Shown here: piece by piece, positions 23,114 to 32,413 of the stretch | Layout: each line of letters opens with the position of its first letter | Numbering within the stretch: the first letter of the stretch is position 1 | Notes under the pieces: model-generated | Told to the model about the DNA's origin: nothing | The model's input: only the letters and a program-made list of their open reading frames with translations | The model's database searches: none | Origin: Mycobacterium parmense | Lineage (GTDB): Bacteria > Actinomycetota > Actinomycetes > Mycobacteriales > Mycobacteriaceae | Reading direction: 5' to 3' | DNA: 64,000 nt | NCBI RefSeq assembly: GCF_010730575.1 | Contig: NZ_AP022614.1 | Location: 2,852,001-2,916,000 of the forward strand | Made by a program: the position numbers and the translations under genes

Positions 23114-24498
23114 CGCGCCGCCTGCGTGCTCCGGCGCTTACCGCTCGCCGCAACCAGTTGCGCCACCCCGTTGCCGATGCCGGCGGCGAGCGCATCGATG
23201 TCGGGCGCGCTGTCGTAGTCGGCGGTAATGCCGAAGACGAAGGAGTCGGCGTAGCTGATCATCGCGATCCCGGTGCGTACCTGTAGGGCGATCGGCGGTA
23301 TCGGCAGCAGCTCCAGCACCCGCCGGCCCATCAGGCGCTGTTCGCCCCTGGGTCCCGGAACGTTGGTCGCCAAGGCCACCACCGCTCGCTGGGGCAACCG
23401 CGAGAGCAGGCGGATCGCCCAGGCGGACAAGGCAAACGGGAACCTTCTGGCCGCGAGCACCACCGCGCTGCCGCCCTCGCTCTGACCGCTGGCCTTCGCC
23501 CGGGCGAGCCGGTCGTGCACCAGCCGCAGGCGCTGCACGGGGTCCGCCTCGTCGACGGGTAGCAGCGGCAGCATCGCAGACACCCGATTGTCGGTGGCGT
23601 CGAAGTGGTTGACCGCCCGAACCGACACGGGCACCAGCGTGCGCAGCGAGTCCCGTCCGGGCTCTTCTCCCCTGCCGAGCAGGATCTCGCGGTAGCTGCT
23701 CGTAATGGCGGCCAGCGCAACGTCGTTGAGCGTGACGCCATACGCACGTGACACCTTCTGCAAGTCGGACAGCCGGACCCGGGCCGCGCTGTAACGGCGC
23801 ATCGTCGTGACGGGCCCGTTCAACGACGACTCCGGGCCGGGCCGCAGCAGGCCGGCCGTCAGCTCGGCCGCACCCACGGCCGCGTGCTCGGCGGCCGTCG
23901 CCGCCGCCAGCACCGTGCGCCCGATCCCGCTCAGCCAGCTCACGGGGTTCAGGTTCACCCCGGGCAGCGCCGGGCGCTTCCCCGCGTGTGGTTTCGCGGC
24001 GGCGACGTCGGTGGCGAAGGTGTCGCCCGCGCCGTCGTCGCTGAACTTCGCCATCATCTGCGCGGTCGCGATGCCGTCGGCGATGCAGTGGTGGACCTTG
24101 GTGACGACCGCCCACCTGTCGCCGCTGAGCCCCTCGATGATCCAGCAGTCCCACAGCGGGCGTTCCCGGTCGAGCCGGTGCTCCATCAGCATGGCGATCG
24201 CCTCGAACAACTCCGCGTCGCCGCCGGGCCGCGGCAACGCGACGTGGTGCAGGTGGCGGGAAATGTCGAAGTGCGGGTCGTCCACCCATTCCGGAGGCCG
24301 CAGGTCCAGCGGGTGGGTCCGCAGCACCTGCCTGCAGCGCGGGATCTCCGACACCCGGTCGGCGAACGCGGCGACGAACTCGCCGAAGGCCGGGGCCGGC
24401 CCCTCGACGATCGACACCCCTCCGACGGCGAGGCTCACATGCGGATCCGAATCCTCGAGCTCGAGAAATCCGGCGTCCAGCGCGGTCAATTGCTCCAT
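23098..24498 (-). CDS. WS/DGAT acyltransferase (triacylglycerol synthase)
   Basis: A 466-residue wax ester synthase/diacylglycerol acyltransferase, which esterifies diacylglycerol or alcohols with acyl-CoA at the membrane. The catalytic HHxxxDG motif is HHCIADG at residues 136-142. The other family blocks are PLWDCWIIEGL, LNDVALAAI and NVPGPRGEQRLMGR. Tgs1 (Rv3130c) of M. tuberculosis is DosR-induced and makes storage triacylglycerol under hypoxia. This gene is the last of a seven-gene leftward run that begins at a DosR box at 32335. Its ATG overlaps the end of the KAS-like gene by 13 bases. The C-terminal tail is basic. Wax ester production instead of triacylglycerol cannot be excluded. Confidence 0.9.
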   Translation of the reverse strand: MEQLTALDAGFLELEDSDPHVSLAVGGVSIVEGPAPAFGEFVAAFADRVSEIPRCRQVLRTHPLDLRPPEWVDDPHFDISRHLHHVALPRPGGDAELFEAIAMLMEHRLDRERPLWDCWIIEGLSGDRWAVVTKVHHCIADGIATAQMMAKFSDDGAGDTFATDVAAAKPHAGKRPALPGVNLNPVSWLSGIGRTVLAAATAAEHAAVGAAELTAGLLRPGPESSLNGPVTTMRRYSAARVRLSDLQKVSRAYGVTLNDVALAAITSSYREILLGRGEEPGRDSLRTLVPVSVRAVNHFDATDNRVSAMLPLLPVDEADPVQRLRLVHDRLARAKASGQSEGGSAVVLAARRFPFALSAWAIRLLSRLPQRAVVALATNVPGPRGEQRLMGRRVLELLPIPPIALQVRTGIAMISYADSFVFGITADYDSAPDIDALAAGIGNGVAQLVAASGKRRSTQAARHRTR

Positions 24499-25418
24499 GC
24501 CACAGCCCTTTCCGAATCGGCGGCGCCGGACGCCGCGGTGCCCGGCGGCGGGCGATAGAGGGCGGCGCCGGCCGTCACGCCCGCGCCGGCGGCCACCAGC
24601 AGAACCACCGAGCCCGCGGGCGGCCCGCCCGCTTGACGCCCCAGCGCCGCGGCCAGCGCGGCGGTGTGCATGCGCTCGTCGTCGGCGACGACGACCCGTT
24701 CGACGGCCACCCCGAGTCGCCGGCTCAGCGCGGCCCGGAATTCGGGCCGCGCCGGAGCGGCGATGATGGCGCCGAGGTCGGACAGGCCGACCGCGTGGGC
24801 GTCGAGGCAGGCGCGGGCCGCCCGCGCGGCCGCCACGGCGAATCGCTCGTCGGCGTCCGGCGACTCGGTGAACCGCAACACGTTGCGCGCGTCGGCGAAA
24901 CCCACTGTCGCGGTGAATGCCTCGGTGTCATCCTCGTAGTCGTGCACCCACAGGACGCGGCTCAGCCCGCAGTCGTCGTCGGACCAGCCGCACAGCAGGG
25001 CCGCGCCCGAGGCGGAGAACGGGAAGCGCCGGCTCATCCCGTGCCCGGGGTCGGCGTCGCTGGCCACCACCAGCGCCCGGCGCACGCTGCGCGACCGCAG
25101 GAATCCGTCGACGATCTGCAACCCGGTCAGCACGCCGCACGCGCCGTTGGCGATGTCGAAGGAGAAGGTGCCGTGGGCGCCGGGGTGCGGGTCCTCCGGG
25201 TTGGCGCCGATGTCGTCCTGGATGAGTGCGGCCAGCGCCGGCTCCCCCATGTTGCGGTCGCGGTAGACGCCCGCGTTGACCACCAGGTCCAGTTCGGCGG
25301 GATCACACCCGGCCCCGTGCAGGCAGCCCTTGGCCGCGGCGACGGCCAGGTGCAGGGCGCTGTGCCTGTCGCGCCACCGCGGGCGCGCGACGTCGATGCG
25401 GTCAATCACTGTGCCCAT
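24486..25418 (-). CDS. KAS III-like protein with degenerate active site
   Basis: A 310-residue thiolase-fold protein similar to the gene upstream but shorter by nearly 60 residues, mostly at the N-terminus. The nucleophile region reads FDIANGACGVLTG with Cys94, but the Cys is shifted by one position relative to the FDVSNACAGMLTG of its neighbour. The catalytic His segment is replaced by IIAAPARPEF, and the Asn segment by DDERMHT, so the Cys-His-Asn triad is not intact. It is probably a non-catalytic or altered partner, as PqsB is to PqsC. Its ATG lies inside the end of the upstream gene (17-base overlap), which implies translational coupling and equal amounts of the two proteins. Confidence 0.75.
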   Translation of the reverse strand: MGTVIDRIDVARPRWRDRHSALHLAVAAAKGCLHGAGCDPAELDLVVNAGVYRDRNMGEPALAALIQDDIGANPEDPHPGAHGTFSFDIANGACGVLTGLQIVDGFLRSRSVRRALVVASDADPGHGMSRRFPFSASGAALLCGWSDDDCGLSRVLWVHDYEDDTEAFTATVGFADARNVLRFTESPDADERFAVAAARAARACLDAHAVGLSDLGAIIAAPARPEFRAALSRRLGVAVERVVVADDERMHTAALAAALGRQAGGPPAGSVVLLVAAGAGVTAGAALYRPPPGTAASGAADSERAVAWSN

Positions 25419-26505
25419 AGCGGCTCACCAGATCCTCGTCCAGGGTCAACAAGACCACGCCGATTTCCAGCCCGGAGGCCAGCGCGAGCAGGGCGACGCG
25501 TTCCCCGGCCGCGATGTGCCCCGCCTCGAGTTCCTCGACCAGGGCCACCGTGTGGGTCGTCGATGCCGTGTTGCCGTAGCGGTCGACGGTGATCACCGCG
25601 TCGTGGCGGGGCCGGTCCCCGAACGACTCCGACATCCGGGCCATCCCCTTGCGGATGGCGCGCGCGGAGGTCTGATGGGTGATCACGTGGTCGATGTCGT
25701 GAATCGAAATGCCCACCGTGTCAAGGACTTCCCGTAGCAGCAGCGGCGTGTCGGCGATCGCCGCGCGCTGGATCGCGCGCGAGTTGGTGAACATCCGCGC
25801 GCCGGGCTCATGGCCCTGGGGGTACGCCAGGCACAACCGGCTGTGGTCGGCCACCGTGGTGAAGCCGGCGAGCGCGATGCCGGCGGAACCGGCCGGCGCG
25901 CGCTCCAGCAGCAGCGCCGCGCCCGCGTCCCCCAGCGTCAGCGACGCCAGCTCCCTGCTCATGATGTTGCGGATGTGCCGGGCGGCGTTGTGGCTGAGCT
26001 GGGAGATGTACTCCCCGCTGACGACGAGCCCGCGCTCGACGATGCCCTGCCGGATCCAGTTGTTGAGAATGGTTACCCCGGTGAGCATTCCGGCGCACGC
26101 GTTGGACACGTCGAAGGTCATCGCCCGCTCGGCGCCGATACCACGAGCCACGGCGCTGCTCATCGTCGGTTCGAGCCACTGGGTGAGGCCGCCCCGGAAT
26201 TTCGTTATGCTGCAACTGATCACCACGTCCAGCGAGGTGGGGTCGCGTTCCGCGGTCGCCAGCGCGTTCAGGGCGGCCGCCGTGGCGAGGCTGTAGGAGT
26301 CCTCGTCGCCCACCGAGACGCGGCGTTCGCGGATCCCGGTCAGCCGCTCCAGATCGATGTTGGTGCGGTGTCGGGTGGTGGCCATCAATTCCTCGGTGGT
26401 GAGGTGCGTTTCGGGCAGATGCCGACCGGCACCCGCCACCCGGGTGACGTACGGGGACCGGCCACCTTGCTCGGCGGTCTCCATCACCAGCCAGTGCCTG
26501 GTCAT
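25402..26505 (-). CDS. Beta-ketoacyl-ACP synthase III (FabH-like), catalytically complete
   Basis: A 367-residue thiolase-fold condensing enzyme. The triad is visible: Cys137 in SNACAGMLTG, His277 in ITHQTSARAI, and Asn312 in YGNTASTTH. LTGIRERRVS and LTLGDAGAALLLE are further family blocks. It should condense an acyl thioester with malonyl- or acyl-thioester; the exact substrate is unknown. ATG at 26505 has AGGAGG seven bases upstream; a longer frame upstream lacks one. It is coupled by a 17-base overlap to a degenerate paralogue and then to a WS/DGAT acyltransferase. It is not the housekeeping FabH, judging by divergent flanks and context. Confidence 0.83.
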   Translation of the reverse strand: MTRHWLVMETAEQGGRSPYVTRVAGAGRHLPETHLTTEELMATTRHRTNIDLERLTGIRERRVSVGDEDSYSLATAAALNALATAERDPTSLDVVISCSITKFRGGLTQWLEPTMSSAVARGIGAERAMTFDVSNACAGMLTGVTILNNWIRQGIVERGLVVSGEYISQLSHNAARHIRNIMSRELASLTLGDAGAALLLERAPAGSAGIALAGFTTVADHSRLCLAYPQGHEPGARMFTNSRAIQRAAIADTPLLLREVLDTVGISIHDIDHVITHQTSARAIRKGMARMSESFGDRPRHDAVITVDRYGNTASTTHTVALVEELEAGHIAAGERVALLALASGLEIGVVLLTLDEDLVSRYGHSD

Positions 26506-26541
26506 GGGCAGCACCTCCTGGGTAATTCGACGGGTCACCCG

Positions 26542-27528
26542 TCAGTTGCGGAACTCGAGGATCTCGGCCACCAGGCGCCGCGCCGTGGGTTCGACGTGCC
26601 CGCCGTTTCGCGGCGAGCCACCGACGCGGACGAGCAGCTGCGGCAGTCCCTCCGTTGCGGCGATGCGGCCGATGATGTCGCGGCTCTGGGGCAGCTCTGT
26701 CATGTGCGTCAGCGTGCAGGTGGCCATGCCGGCCGCGGTGCATTCGAGCAGCACCGCCGACAGCGCCTCGCCGCAGCGCAGCACGTCCAGCCGATCGTCG
26801 GTGGGGGTGGACAACACGACGATCGCAGACCGGTCACGGTCGATGCTGGCGCGGCGGTGGCCGCCGCCCACGGGTGGGAATCCCCGCGCTATGTCGACCC
26901 GGGCGGCCTCCGAGGAGGACACCATGGCACCCTCGGGCAGGTGGGTGGCGTCAGAATCGAACGGCGATGTCCACCAGCGCAACTCGGATACGTACGTGGT
27001 GTCGTAGCGGCGCAGGGTCTCGGCGAGCCGGGACTCTTCGGCCAGCGCGGGGCGCTGGTCGTCGGCGACCACGTCGAGCAGCACGCCGTAGGGCATGACC
27101 GCCCGGCACAACGCCGAGTGCAGGGCCGGCCAGCCGGCCGGGGCGTCGAAGGGCAGCCGGTCGGTCCGGCGCCGGCGGACGGCTGCGGCGCGCCGCCGCT
27201 GCACGTCGGTCACGGCCGGTGACGGCCGGAAACCAACGGTGGCAAGGTGATCCGGCTCAGCCGCGTCGGGGAGCCGCTTGGTGATGCTGTCCCATCCGGC
27301 GGCCGCCATGGCGACCCGGAGATGGTCGAGGGCCGCGCCACAGCTCAGGATCAGTTCTCGTCCGGAGCGGTCGGTCGCGGGCATCAGACGGCTGGGGTCC
27401 GCCCACAGCTGAAGGCTCGCGCCGCGCGCCACCCAGCGCCAAGGCTGGCTGTTGTGCAGTGAGGGTGCACGACCGGCCAGCATGACCGCGTCCCGGAACA
27501 CTTCGGGGTCCGGCGCCTGCGCTGACAT
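26542..27528 (-). CDS. Acg-type nitroreductase-like flavoprotein
   Basis: A 328-residue member of the mycobacterial Acg (Rv2032/Rv3131) family, two fused halves of the nitroreductase fold. The N-terminal signature is AGRAPSLHNSQPWRWV, followed by LILSCGAALDHLRVAMAAAGW. RRRRTDRLPF is the FMN-phosphate region. LRCGEALSAVLLECTAAGMATCTLTHM is the second-half helix, and the C-terminus is PTARRLVAEILEFR. The family is induced by DosR; for Acg itself FMN binding without detectable nitroreductase activity has been described. ATG at 27528 is 10 bases after the PEP synthase stop, so it is an operon member. It is one of four paralogues in the window. Confidence 0.83.
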   Translation of the reverse strand: MSAQAPDPEVFRDAVMLAGRAPSLHNSQPWRWVARGASLQLWADPSRLMPATDRSGRELILSCGAALDHLRVAMAAAGWDSITKRLPDAAEPDHLATVGFRPSPAVTDVQRRRAAAVRRRRTDRLPFDAPAGWPALHSALCRAVMPYGVLLDVVADDQRPALAEESRLAETLRRYDTTYVSELRWWTSPFDSDATHLPEGAMVSSSEAARVDIARGFPPVGGGHRRASIDRDRSAIVVLSTPTDDRLDVLRCGEALSAVLLECTAAGMATCTLTHMTELPQSRDIIGRIAATEGLPQLLVRVGGSPRNGGHVEPTARRLVAEILEFRN

Positions 27529-27538
27529 GCCAACCGCC

Positions 27539-29845
27539 TCAACGGTCACCGAGCGCCGATTCCAGCAGGAGCCGGCGCTCGGCGGCGGCAACCGCACGAC
27601 GGGTCGCCGCCGCCGCGTCCGGATTGACCGACACGGACGTGATGCCCATCCGGACCAGGTGCTCGGCGAAGCTCGGGTTGGTCGACGGCGCCTGGCCGCA
27701 CAGCGAGGACGTGATGCCGTGCATGCGGGCGATCTCCACGACGCGGCCGATGGCGTCCAGGACGGCTTCGTCGGATTCGTCGAACAGCTCGGCGCAGATG
27801 TCGGAGTCGCGGTCGACTCCCAGCACCAGCTGCGTGAGGTCGTTGCTGCCGATGGACACGCCGTCCACCCCCAGCCCGATGTACTCGGGAAGCCAGTACG
27901 TCACCGAGGGCACCTCGGCCATCACCCAGCGGTGCAGACCGCGCTGCGCGCCCAGCGGGCTGGCGTCGACCAGCGACAGGCACGCCTCCAGTTCCCAGCG
28001 CGTCCGGACGAACGGAATCATCAGATGCACGTTGGGGTTGCGCTCCCGCACCCGCGCCAGCGCCTCGAGCTCCAAGGCGAACAGGTCCGGGTCCTTGACG
28101 TAGCGGTAGCAGCCGCGGTAGCCGATCATCGGGTTGTGCTCGACCGGCTCGTAGGCCTCCCCACCGCGCAGCCCGCGGAACTCGTTGCTGCGGAAGTCGG
28201 TGGCGCGGTACACCACGGGCCGGGTCCCGAACGCCGACGCGATGCGACCGATGGAGCCCACCATGGCGTCGATGAGGCCGGCCTGCTCGCCGCGCGCGAT
28301 GAGGTCGCGCGGGTGCCTGCCCGAAAGTGCCTGCGTAAGCAGGAATTCCGCACGCAGCAGCCCCACCCCGTCGACGTCCTGGGCGGCGACCGCCTCGGCG
28401 GTGTCCGGCATGGCCAGGTTGACGTAGATCTTGGTGCCCGTCGTCGGCGCCCCGACGGCCGCAGCGGGGGGGCCCTGCGCCGCCGATATCCCCGTCACCC
28501 GCGCCCGGGCGCCCTGGCCGCCGGCGCTGACGGTCCCGCGCAGGCCGTCGACGGTCACGGTCTGTCCGTCGTGCAGGACGGTGGTCGCGTCGCGGGCGCC
28601 GACCACGCACGGAACCTGCAGTTCGCGCGCCACGATGGCCGCGTGGCAGGTCATGCCGCCGGTCTGGGTGACCAGGGCCGCCGCGCGCCGGATGGCCGGC
28701 AGCCAGTCCGGGTTGGTCATCGGTGCGACGAGGATCTCGTTGTCGAGCAGCCGGGCGCCCTCGTCCGGGGTGTGCAGCACCCGCACCCGCCCGGAGGCCG
28801 TGCCGGGCGCGGCGGGCAGCCCGCGAACCAGCACGGCCGCGCCCTCGCCGTCGACGTCGCCGGATCCGGCGGTGTGCAGCGTGGTGATGGGCCTGGCCTG
28901 CACCAGCCACGTCTTGCCGGCGGCGATCGCCCACTCGACGTCCTGCGGGCAATCGTGATGCGTCTCAACGGCGATGGCGAGTTCGGCGATCCGGTGCAAC
29001 GACGCGTCGTCCAGGACGCGCCCCTGGGCCTGCTCCGGATCCAGGTCGACTGTGACGTCGCGGCCGTCGGGGCCGCGTTGGATCTTGAACGCCTGGTAGC
29101 CGACCTTCACGTCGACCACCTGCAGCGTCTTCTTGTCCACGACGTAGGTGTCGGGCTGGACCTTGCCGGACACGACGACCTCACCCAGGCCCAGGGCGGC
29201 TTCGATGACGATGTGCCCTCGGTCCCCCGTGCTGGGATCGGTGGTGAACGCCACGCCGGATTGCTCGGAGGCGATCATCTGCTGGACGACCACCGCCATC
29301 GCCGGATCGCCGGTGAAACCGCGGCTGGCCCGGTAGGTGATCACCCGCGGGCTGAACAGCGACGCCCAGCACTGCGTCACCGCCTCGATCAGAGCAGCCT
29401 CGCCCGCGATGTTGGTCAGCGTCGCATTCATCCCCGCGAACGATGCATCGCGCCCGTCCTCACCTGTCGCCGAAGACCGCACGGCCACAACGCAATCCGT
29501 TCCGAGATGGCGGTAGGAGGCCAGGAGCTGATCGCGAACGTCCTCGCTGATGCCGGCCTTGGTCACCAGCTCCTGCATCCGCCGACACAGCTCGGAGAGC
29601 CGGGCACTGCTGTCGATCTCGGTCAGGGCCTCGCGGTGCAGCGCGGACAGCTCGGCGTCGACCCCCGCCGCCCGCATCGAGGCCAGGTAGCTGCTGCGCA
29701 TAAGCACGAATCCCGGCGGGACGGGCAGGCCGGCGGCGACCAGCTCGCCCATGTTGGCGCCCTTGCCACCTGCCTCTTCGGCGTCGTCCAGGCGCAACAC
29801 CGATATGTCGCAGACGTAGGCGTTGACAAGGGTTTCCGTGGACAT
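27539..29845 (-). CDS. ppsA: Phosphoenolpyruvate synthase
   Basis: A 768-residue enzyme converting pyruvate and ATP to PEP, AMP and phosphate. Residues 1-330 are the ATP-grasp-like PPDK N-terminal domain ([21 protein letters not shown]). The swivelling phosphohistidine domain near residue 420 has [18 protein letters not shown]. The C-terminal barrel (from about 480) has [22 protein letters not shown] and the catalytic Cys in SLCGQAPS. Length fits PpsA and is shorter than pyruvate phosphate dikinase. ATG at 29845 is chosen at the conserved N-terminus. It lies in the DosR-box operon with 10-13 base gaps to both neighbours. PEP synthase is not part of the well-known M. tuberculosis DosR set, so gluconeogenic control by hypoxia is an inference specific to this genome. 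Confidence 0.92.
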   Translation of the reverse strand: MSTETLVNAYVCDISVLRLDDAEEAGGKGANMGELVAAGLPVPPGFVLMRSSYLASMRAAGVDAELSALHREALTEIDSSARLSELCRRMQELVTKAGISEDVRDQLLASYRHLGTDCVVAVRSSATGEDGRDASFAGMNATLTNIAGEAALIEAVTQCWASLFSPRVITYRASRGFTGDPAMAVVVQQMIASEQSGVAFTTDPSTGDRGHIVIEAALGLGEVVVSGKVQPDTYVVDKKTLQVVDVKVGYQAFKIQRGPDGRDVTVDLDPEQAQGRVLDDASLHRIAELAIAVETHHDCPQDVEWAIAAGKTWLVQARPITTLHTAGSGDVDGEGAAVLVRGLPAAPGTASGRVRVLHTPDEGARLLDNEILVAPMTNPDWLPAIRRAAALVTQTGGMTCHAAIVARELQVPCVVGARDATTVLHDGQTVTVDGLRGTVSAGGQGARARVTGISAAQGPPAAAVGAPTTGTKIYVNLAMPDTAEAVAAQDVDGVGLLRAEFLLTQALSGRHPRDLIARGEQAGLIDAMVGSIGRIASAFGTRPVVYRATDFRSNEFRGLRGGEAYEPVEHNPMIGYRGCYRYVKDPDLFALELEALARVRERNPNVHLMIPFVRTRWELEACLSLVDASPLGAQRGLHRWVMAEVPSVTYWLPEYIGLGVDGVSIGSNDLTQLVLGVDRDSDICAELFDESDEAVLDAIGRVVEIARMHGITSSLCGQAPSTNPSFAEHLVRMGITSVSVNPDAAAATRRAVAAAERRLLLESALGDR

Positions 29846-29858
29846 GTCGTGCTCCTTC

Positions 29859-31382
29859 TCAGCTTCGCACCTGGGGCGTCGAGACCGCTCGACGCCAGAC
29901 ATCGTGGGCCTCGGCCGCCGACTGATCGAGCGGTCGGGAGGTGTCGATCACCTGCGCGGTGTCCCAGCCGGCGCGCCGGGCGGCCATAGCCGCCGCGATC
30001 TCCGGGGTCACCTGCGAGGTGCCGGGGCGCCTGGTCCTGATCCGATCGCCCGCCGTGGCGGCCTTGGTCTCGCAGACGAGTTCGACTGTCGCTGAGGATG
30101 TTTGGCCGGCCATCCGGCGCGCCTGCGCGCGCAGCCAGGGGTCACGCCAGGTGGCGTCGAGGATCACCGAGTGCCCGTTGCCCAGCAGCGAACGCGCGCG
30201 GCGCAGCGCCACCTCGTAGACGGCCGTGACGTTGTCGCGGCTGTACAGTCCCTGGTCGAGGACTCCCGGGGGACCGGTGATGACGCCCGATTCGCGCAAC
30301 TCCTCGCGGATGTCGTCGGTCGCGATGACCTTGGCGCCGGTCTGCGCGGCCAGGGCGCGCGCCACGGTGGATTTGCCCGTGCCCGGGTTTCCCCCGACGA
30401 GCGCGAGCCGGACGGCGCCGTCCTGCAGGTGCCGGGTCGCGATATCGAGGTGGCGCGTCGCGTCGTCGGCGGCCTCGGGCCTGCCCTGCGCGACACGCAC
30501 GCAATCGGTCTTGGCCCGCACGACGGCGCGATAGGCGATGTAGAAGTCCCGCAAGGACAACGGCGTCGTTCGCACCAGGTGTGCGGCGTGGCGGTCCAGG
30601 AAATAGTCGGCGAGGTCCTTGCGGCCCAGGAACTCCAGGTCCATCGCGAGGAAGGCGGCGTCGTCGACCCAGTCGACATGGCGCAGCGCGTCGTCGAACT
30701 CCAGGCAGTCGAGCAGCACCGCCCGGCCCTCCACCCAGAAGATGTCGTCTGCGAGCAGGTCCCCGTGGCCGTCGACGATGCAACCGTCCTCGACCCGGCG
30801 GCCGAACAGCGGCCCGCGGCCCGCCACGTAGGCGGCGACGAGGCGCTCAAGCCGCGCCAGCTGTTCGCCCGCGCCTTCCGGAAGGCTTTCTCCGACATGG
30901 TGATCGAGCTCCGTCAGGTTCGCGAGCCAGCGTCGTTCGACGGTGCCCGGGTCGCCCTGGGCATCAATCACCCGGTTGCGCTCGGCGCGCTCGTGGAAGC
31001 GGGCCAGGGTGTCGGCGACGGCGTCCAGCACCGCTCGGATGGACCCGTCGCGATCACGCGCCACCCTGGACGCCAACCGCTGGTCGTCGCGGTAGCGCCG
31101 CATGACGATGACGGGTTCGGCGGGCCCGCCCGCGGGGTCGCTGAGGTGCGCGACGCCGAGGTAGCTGTCGGGTGAGAGCCGGCTGTTCAGCGCGACCTCC
31201 CGCCGGCACGCGCGCTCGCGCTGCTCCACCGTGCGGAAGTCCAGGAAGTCGGTCAGCACCGGCTTCTTCATCTTGTATGCGCGGTCTCCGGCCAAAACGA
31301 CCATGCCGGTGTGGGTTTCGTGCGCAGCGAAGTAGGGCACGGCGATGGTGGTGGCAGTGTGGGCGTCGACCGCGGTGGACAT
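29859..31382 (-). CDS. Bifunctional phosphotransferase-like / P-loop kinase protein (Rv2004c-like)
   Basis: A 507-residue two-domain protein. Residues 1-330 resemble an aminoglycoside-phosphotransferase fold: YKMKKPV holds the ATP-binding Lys, [12 protein letters not shown] is the catalytic loop (HGDL), and LLDCLEFDD the metal loop. Residues 335-500 are a P-loop kinase domain of the AAA_33 type with Walker [14 protein letters not shown] and Walker B ILDATW. The same arrangement is found in the DosR-regulated Rv2004c. Function is unknown; a small-molecule kinase is the simplest guess. It follows the USP gene by 14 bases and precedes ppsA by 13, so it is within one operon. Confidence 0.85.
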   Translation of the reverse strand: MSTAVDAHTATTIAVPYFAAHETHTGMVVLAGDRAYKMKKPVLTDFLDFRTVEQRERACRREVALNSRLSPDSYLGVAHLSDPAGGPAEPVIVMRRYRDDQRLASRVARDRDGSIRAVLDAVADTLARFHERAERNRVIDAQGDPGTVERRWLANLTELDHHVGESLPEGAGEQLARLERLVAAYVAGRGPLFGRRVEDGCIVDGHGDLLADDIFWVEGRAVLLDCLEFDDALRHVDWVDDAAFLAMDLEFLGRKDLADYFLDRHAAHLVRTTPLSLRDFYIAYRAVVRAKTDCVRVAQGRPEAADDATRHLDIATRHLQDGAVRLALVGGNPGTGKSTVARALAAQTGAKVIATDDIREELRESGVITGPPGVLDQGLYSRDNVTAVYEVALRRARSLLGNGHSVILDATWRDPWLRAQARRMAGQTSSATVELVCETKAATAGDRIRTRRPGTSQVTPEIAAAMAARRAGWDTAQVIDTSRPLDQSAAEAHDVWRRAVSTPQVRS

Positions 31383-31396
31383 GTCTCGGTGCGCCT

Positions 31397-32284
31397 CTAC
31401 GAACACCGGGCCACGATCACGGGCATGCGGACCGAGTGCACGACGGCGTTGCTGACCGAGCCCAGCAGCGCGCCGCTCAGGCCGCCGCGACCGTGGCTGC
31501 CCACGACGACGAGTTGCGCGGACTCCGACTTCTCGATCAGCTGCCGGGCGGGTCGGTCGGAGACGAGGATCCGGTGCACCGCGACGTCGGGATAGCGTTC
31601 CTGCCAGCCCGCCAGCCGTTCGGCCAGGCTCCGCTCGGCGTCCGATTCGACCGCCGACCAGTCCAGCCCGGGCAGCTCGAAGACGTCGACGTCGCTCCAC
31701 GCATGCACCGCCAACAGTTCGACGCCGCGCCGCGAGGCCTCGTCGAACGCGATGGCCGTCGCGGCCTCCGACGCCGGTGAGCCGTCGATGCCGACGAGTA
31801 CCGGCGCCTGCTGCGGGTGCGGCATCAAGGGGTCCTCGTCGCGGATCACGGCGACCGGGCAGTGCGCGCTGCGCACCACGCTCGAACTCACCGAACCCAG
31901 CACCAGCCGCGCCACCGCCCCGTGCCCCGCGCTACCCACCACGAGCAGTTCCGCCTCCGCGGACAGGGCAGCCAGGGTGGGGGCAGGGGGAGCGCAGTGC
32001 AGCTCGGTCCGGATCTCGATGCCGCGCTGCTTGCGGATGGCGTCCTCGGCGATCTTGACCGACCGCTCGAGAACGTGCCGGCCCTCCTCCTGCTGCCACA
32101 CCGCGACGCCGGTCGACAGCGGGATCGCCGGGTACATGGGCACGGCGGCGTTGACCGCATGAACGATGGTCAGCGGGACGTGGCGCATCGCCGCGTCGCG
32201 AGCCGCCCAGCAGACCGCGGCGCCCGACGCCGCCGATCCGTCGACTCCGGCGACGATTCCGTGGCGTTTGACCGATTCCGACAT
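31397..32284 (-). CDS. Universal stress protein, tandem USP domains (Rv2005c-like)
   Basis: A 295-residue protein with two USP domains (about 8-148 and 158-293). Each has the ATP-binding G-2x-G-9x-G(S/T) pattern: [22 protein letters not shown] and [22 protein letters not shown]. Each domain begins with a VGxDGS strand ([18 protein letters not shown]). Both ATP sites look intact. Rv2005c, adjacent to Rv2004c and otsB1 in M. tuberculosis, has the same layout and is DosR-regulated. It is the first gene of the leftward operon; a DosR box lies 51 bases upstream of the ATG at 32284. Confidence 0.9.
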   Translation of the reverse strand: MSESVKRHGIVAGVDGSAASGAAVCWAARDAAMRHVPLTIVHAVNAAVPMYPAIPLSTGVAVWQQEEGRHVLERSVKIAEDAIRKQRGIEIRTELHCAPPAPTLAALSAEAELLVVGSAGHGAVARLVLGSVSSSVVRSAHCPVAVIRDEDPLMPHPQQAPVLVGIDGSPASEAATAIAFDEASRRGVELLAVHAWSDVDVFELPGLDWSAVESDAERSLAERLAGWQERYPDVAVHRILVSDRPARQLIEKSESAQLVVVGSHGRGGLSGALLGSVSNAVVHSVRMPVIVARCS

Positions 32285-32334
32285 TGCGCACTCCCTCCGT
32301 CACCGAAACGCTATTGCCCGTACACCGGTCGAAC

Positions 32335-32373
32335 ATGGAGGCTTTAGTCCCCAACCCGATGGCCATGAGACCT
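32335..32373. promoter_or_regulatory. DosR box between divergent USP and OtsB-GH65 genes
   Basis: The 20-mer at 32335-32354, ATGGAGGCTTTAGTCCCCAA, agrees with the DosR consensus TTSGGGACTWWAGTCCCSAA at 17 of 20 positions, with a perfect right half. A weaker partner core at 32360-32373 (TGGCCATGAGACCT, 8 of 14) lies 22 bp away centre to centre. The sites are placed to drive both divergent genes, and through the leftward one the seven-gene operon to 23098. Confidence 0.8.
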
Positions 32374-32413
32374 CGCTGCGCCGATGGCCCTTGACCGGCG
32401 AGGGCGCTGTGGA

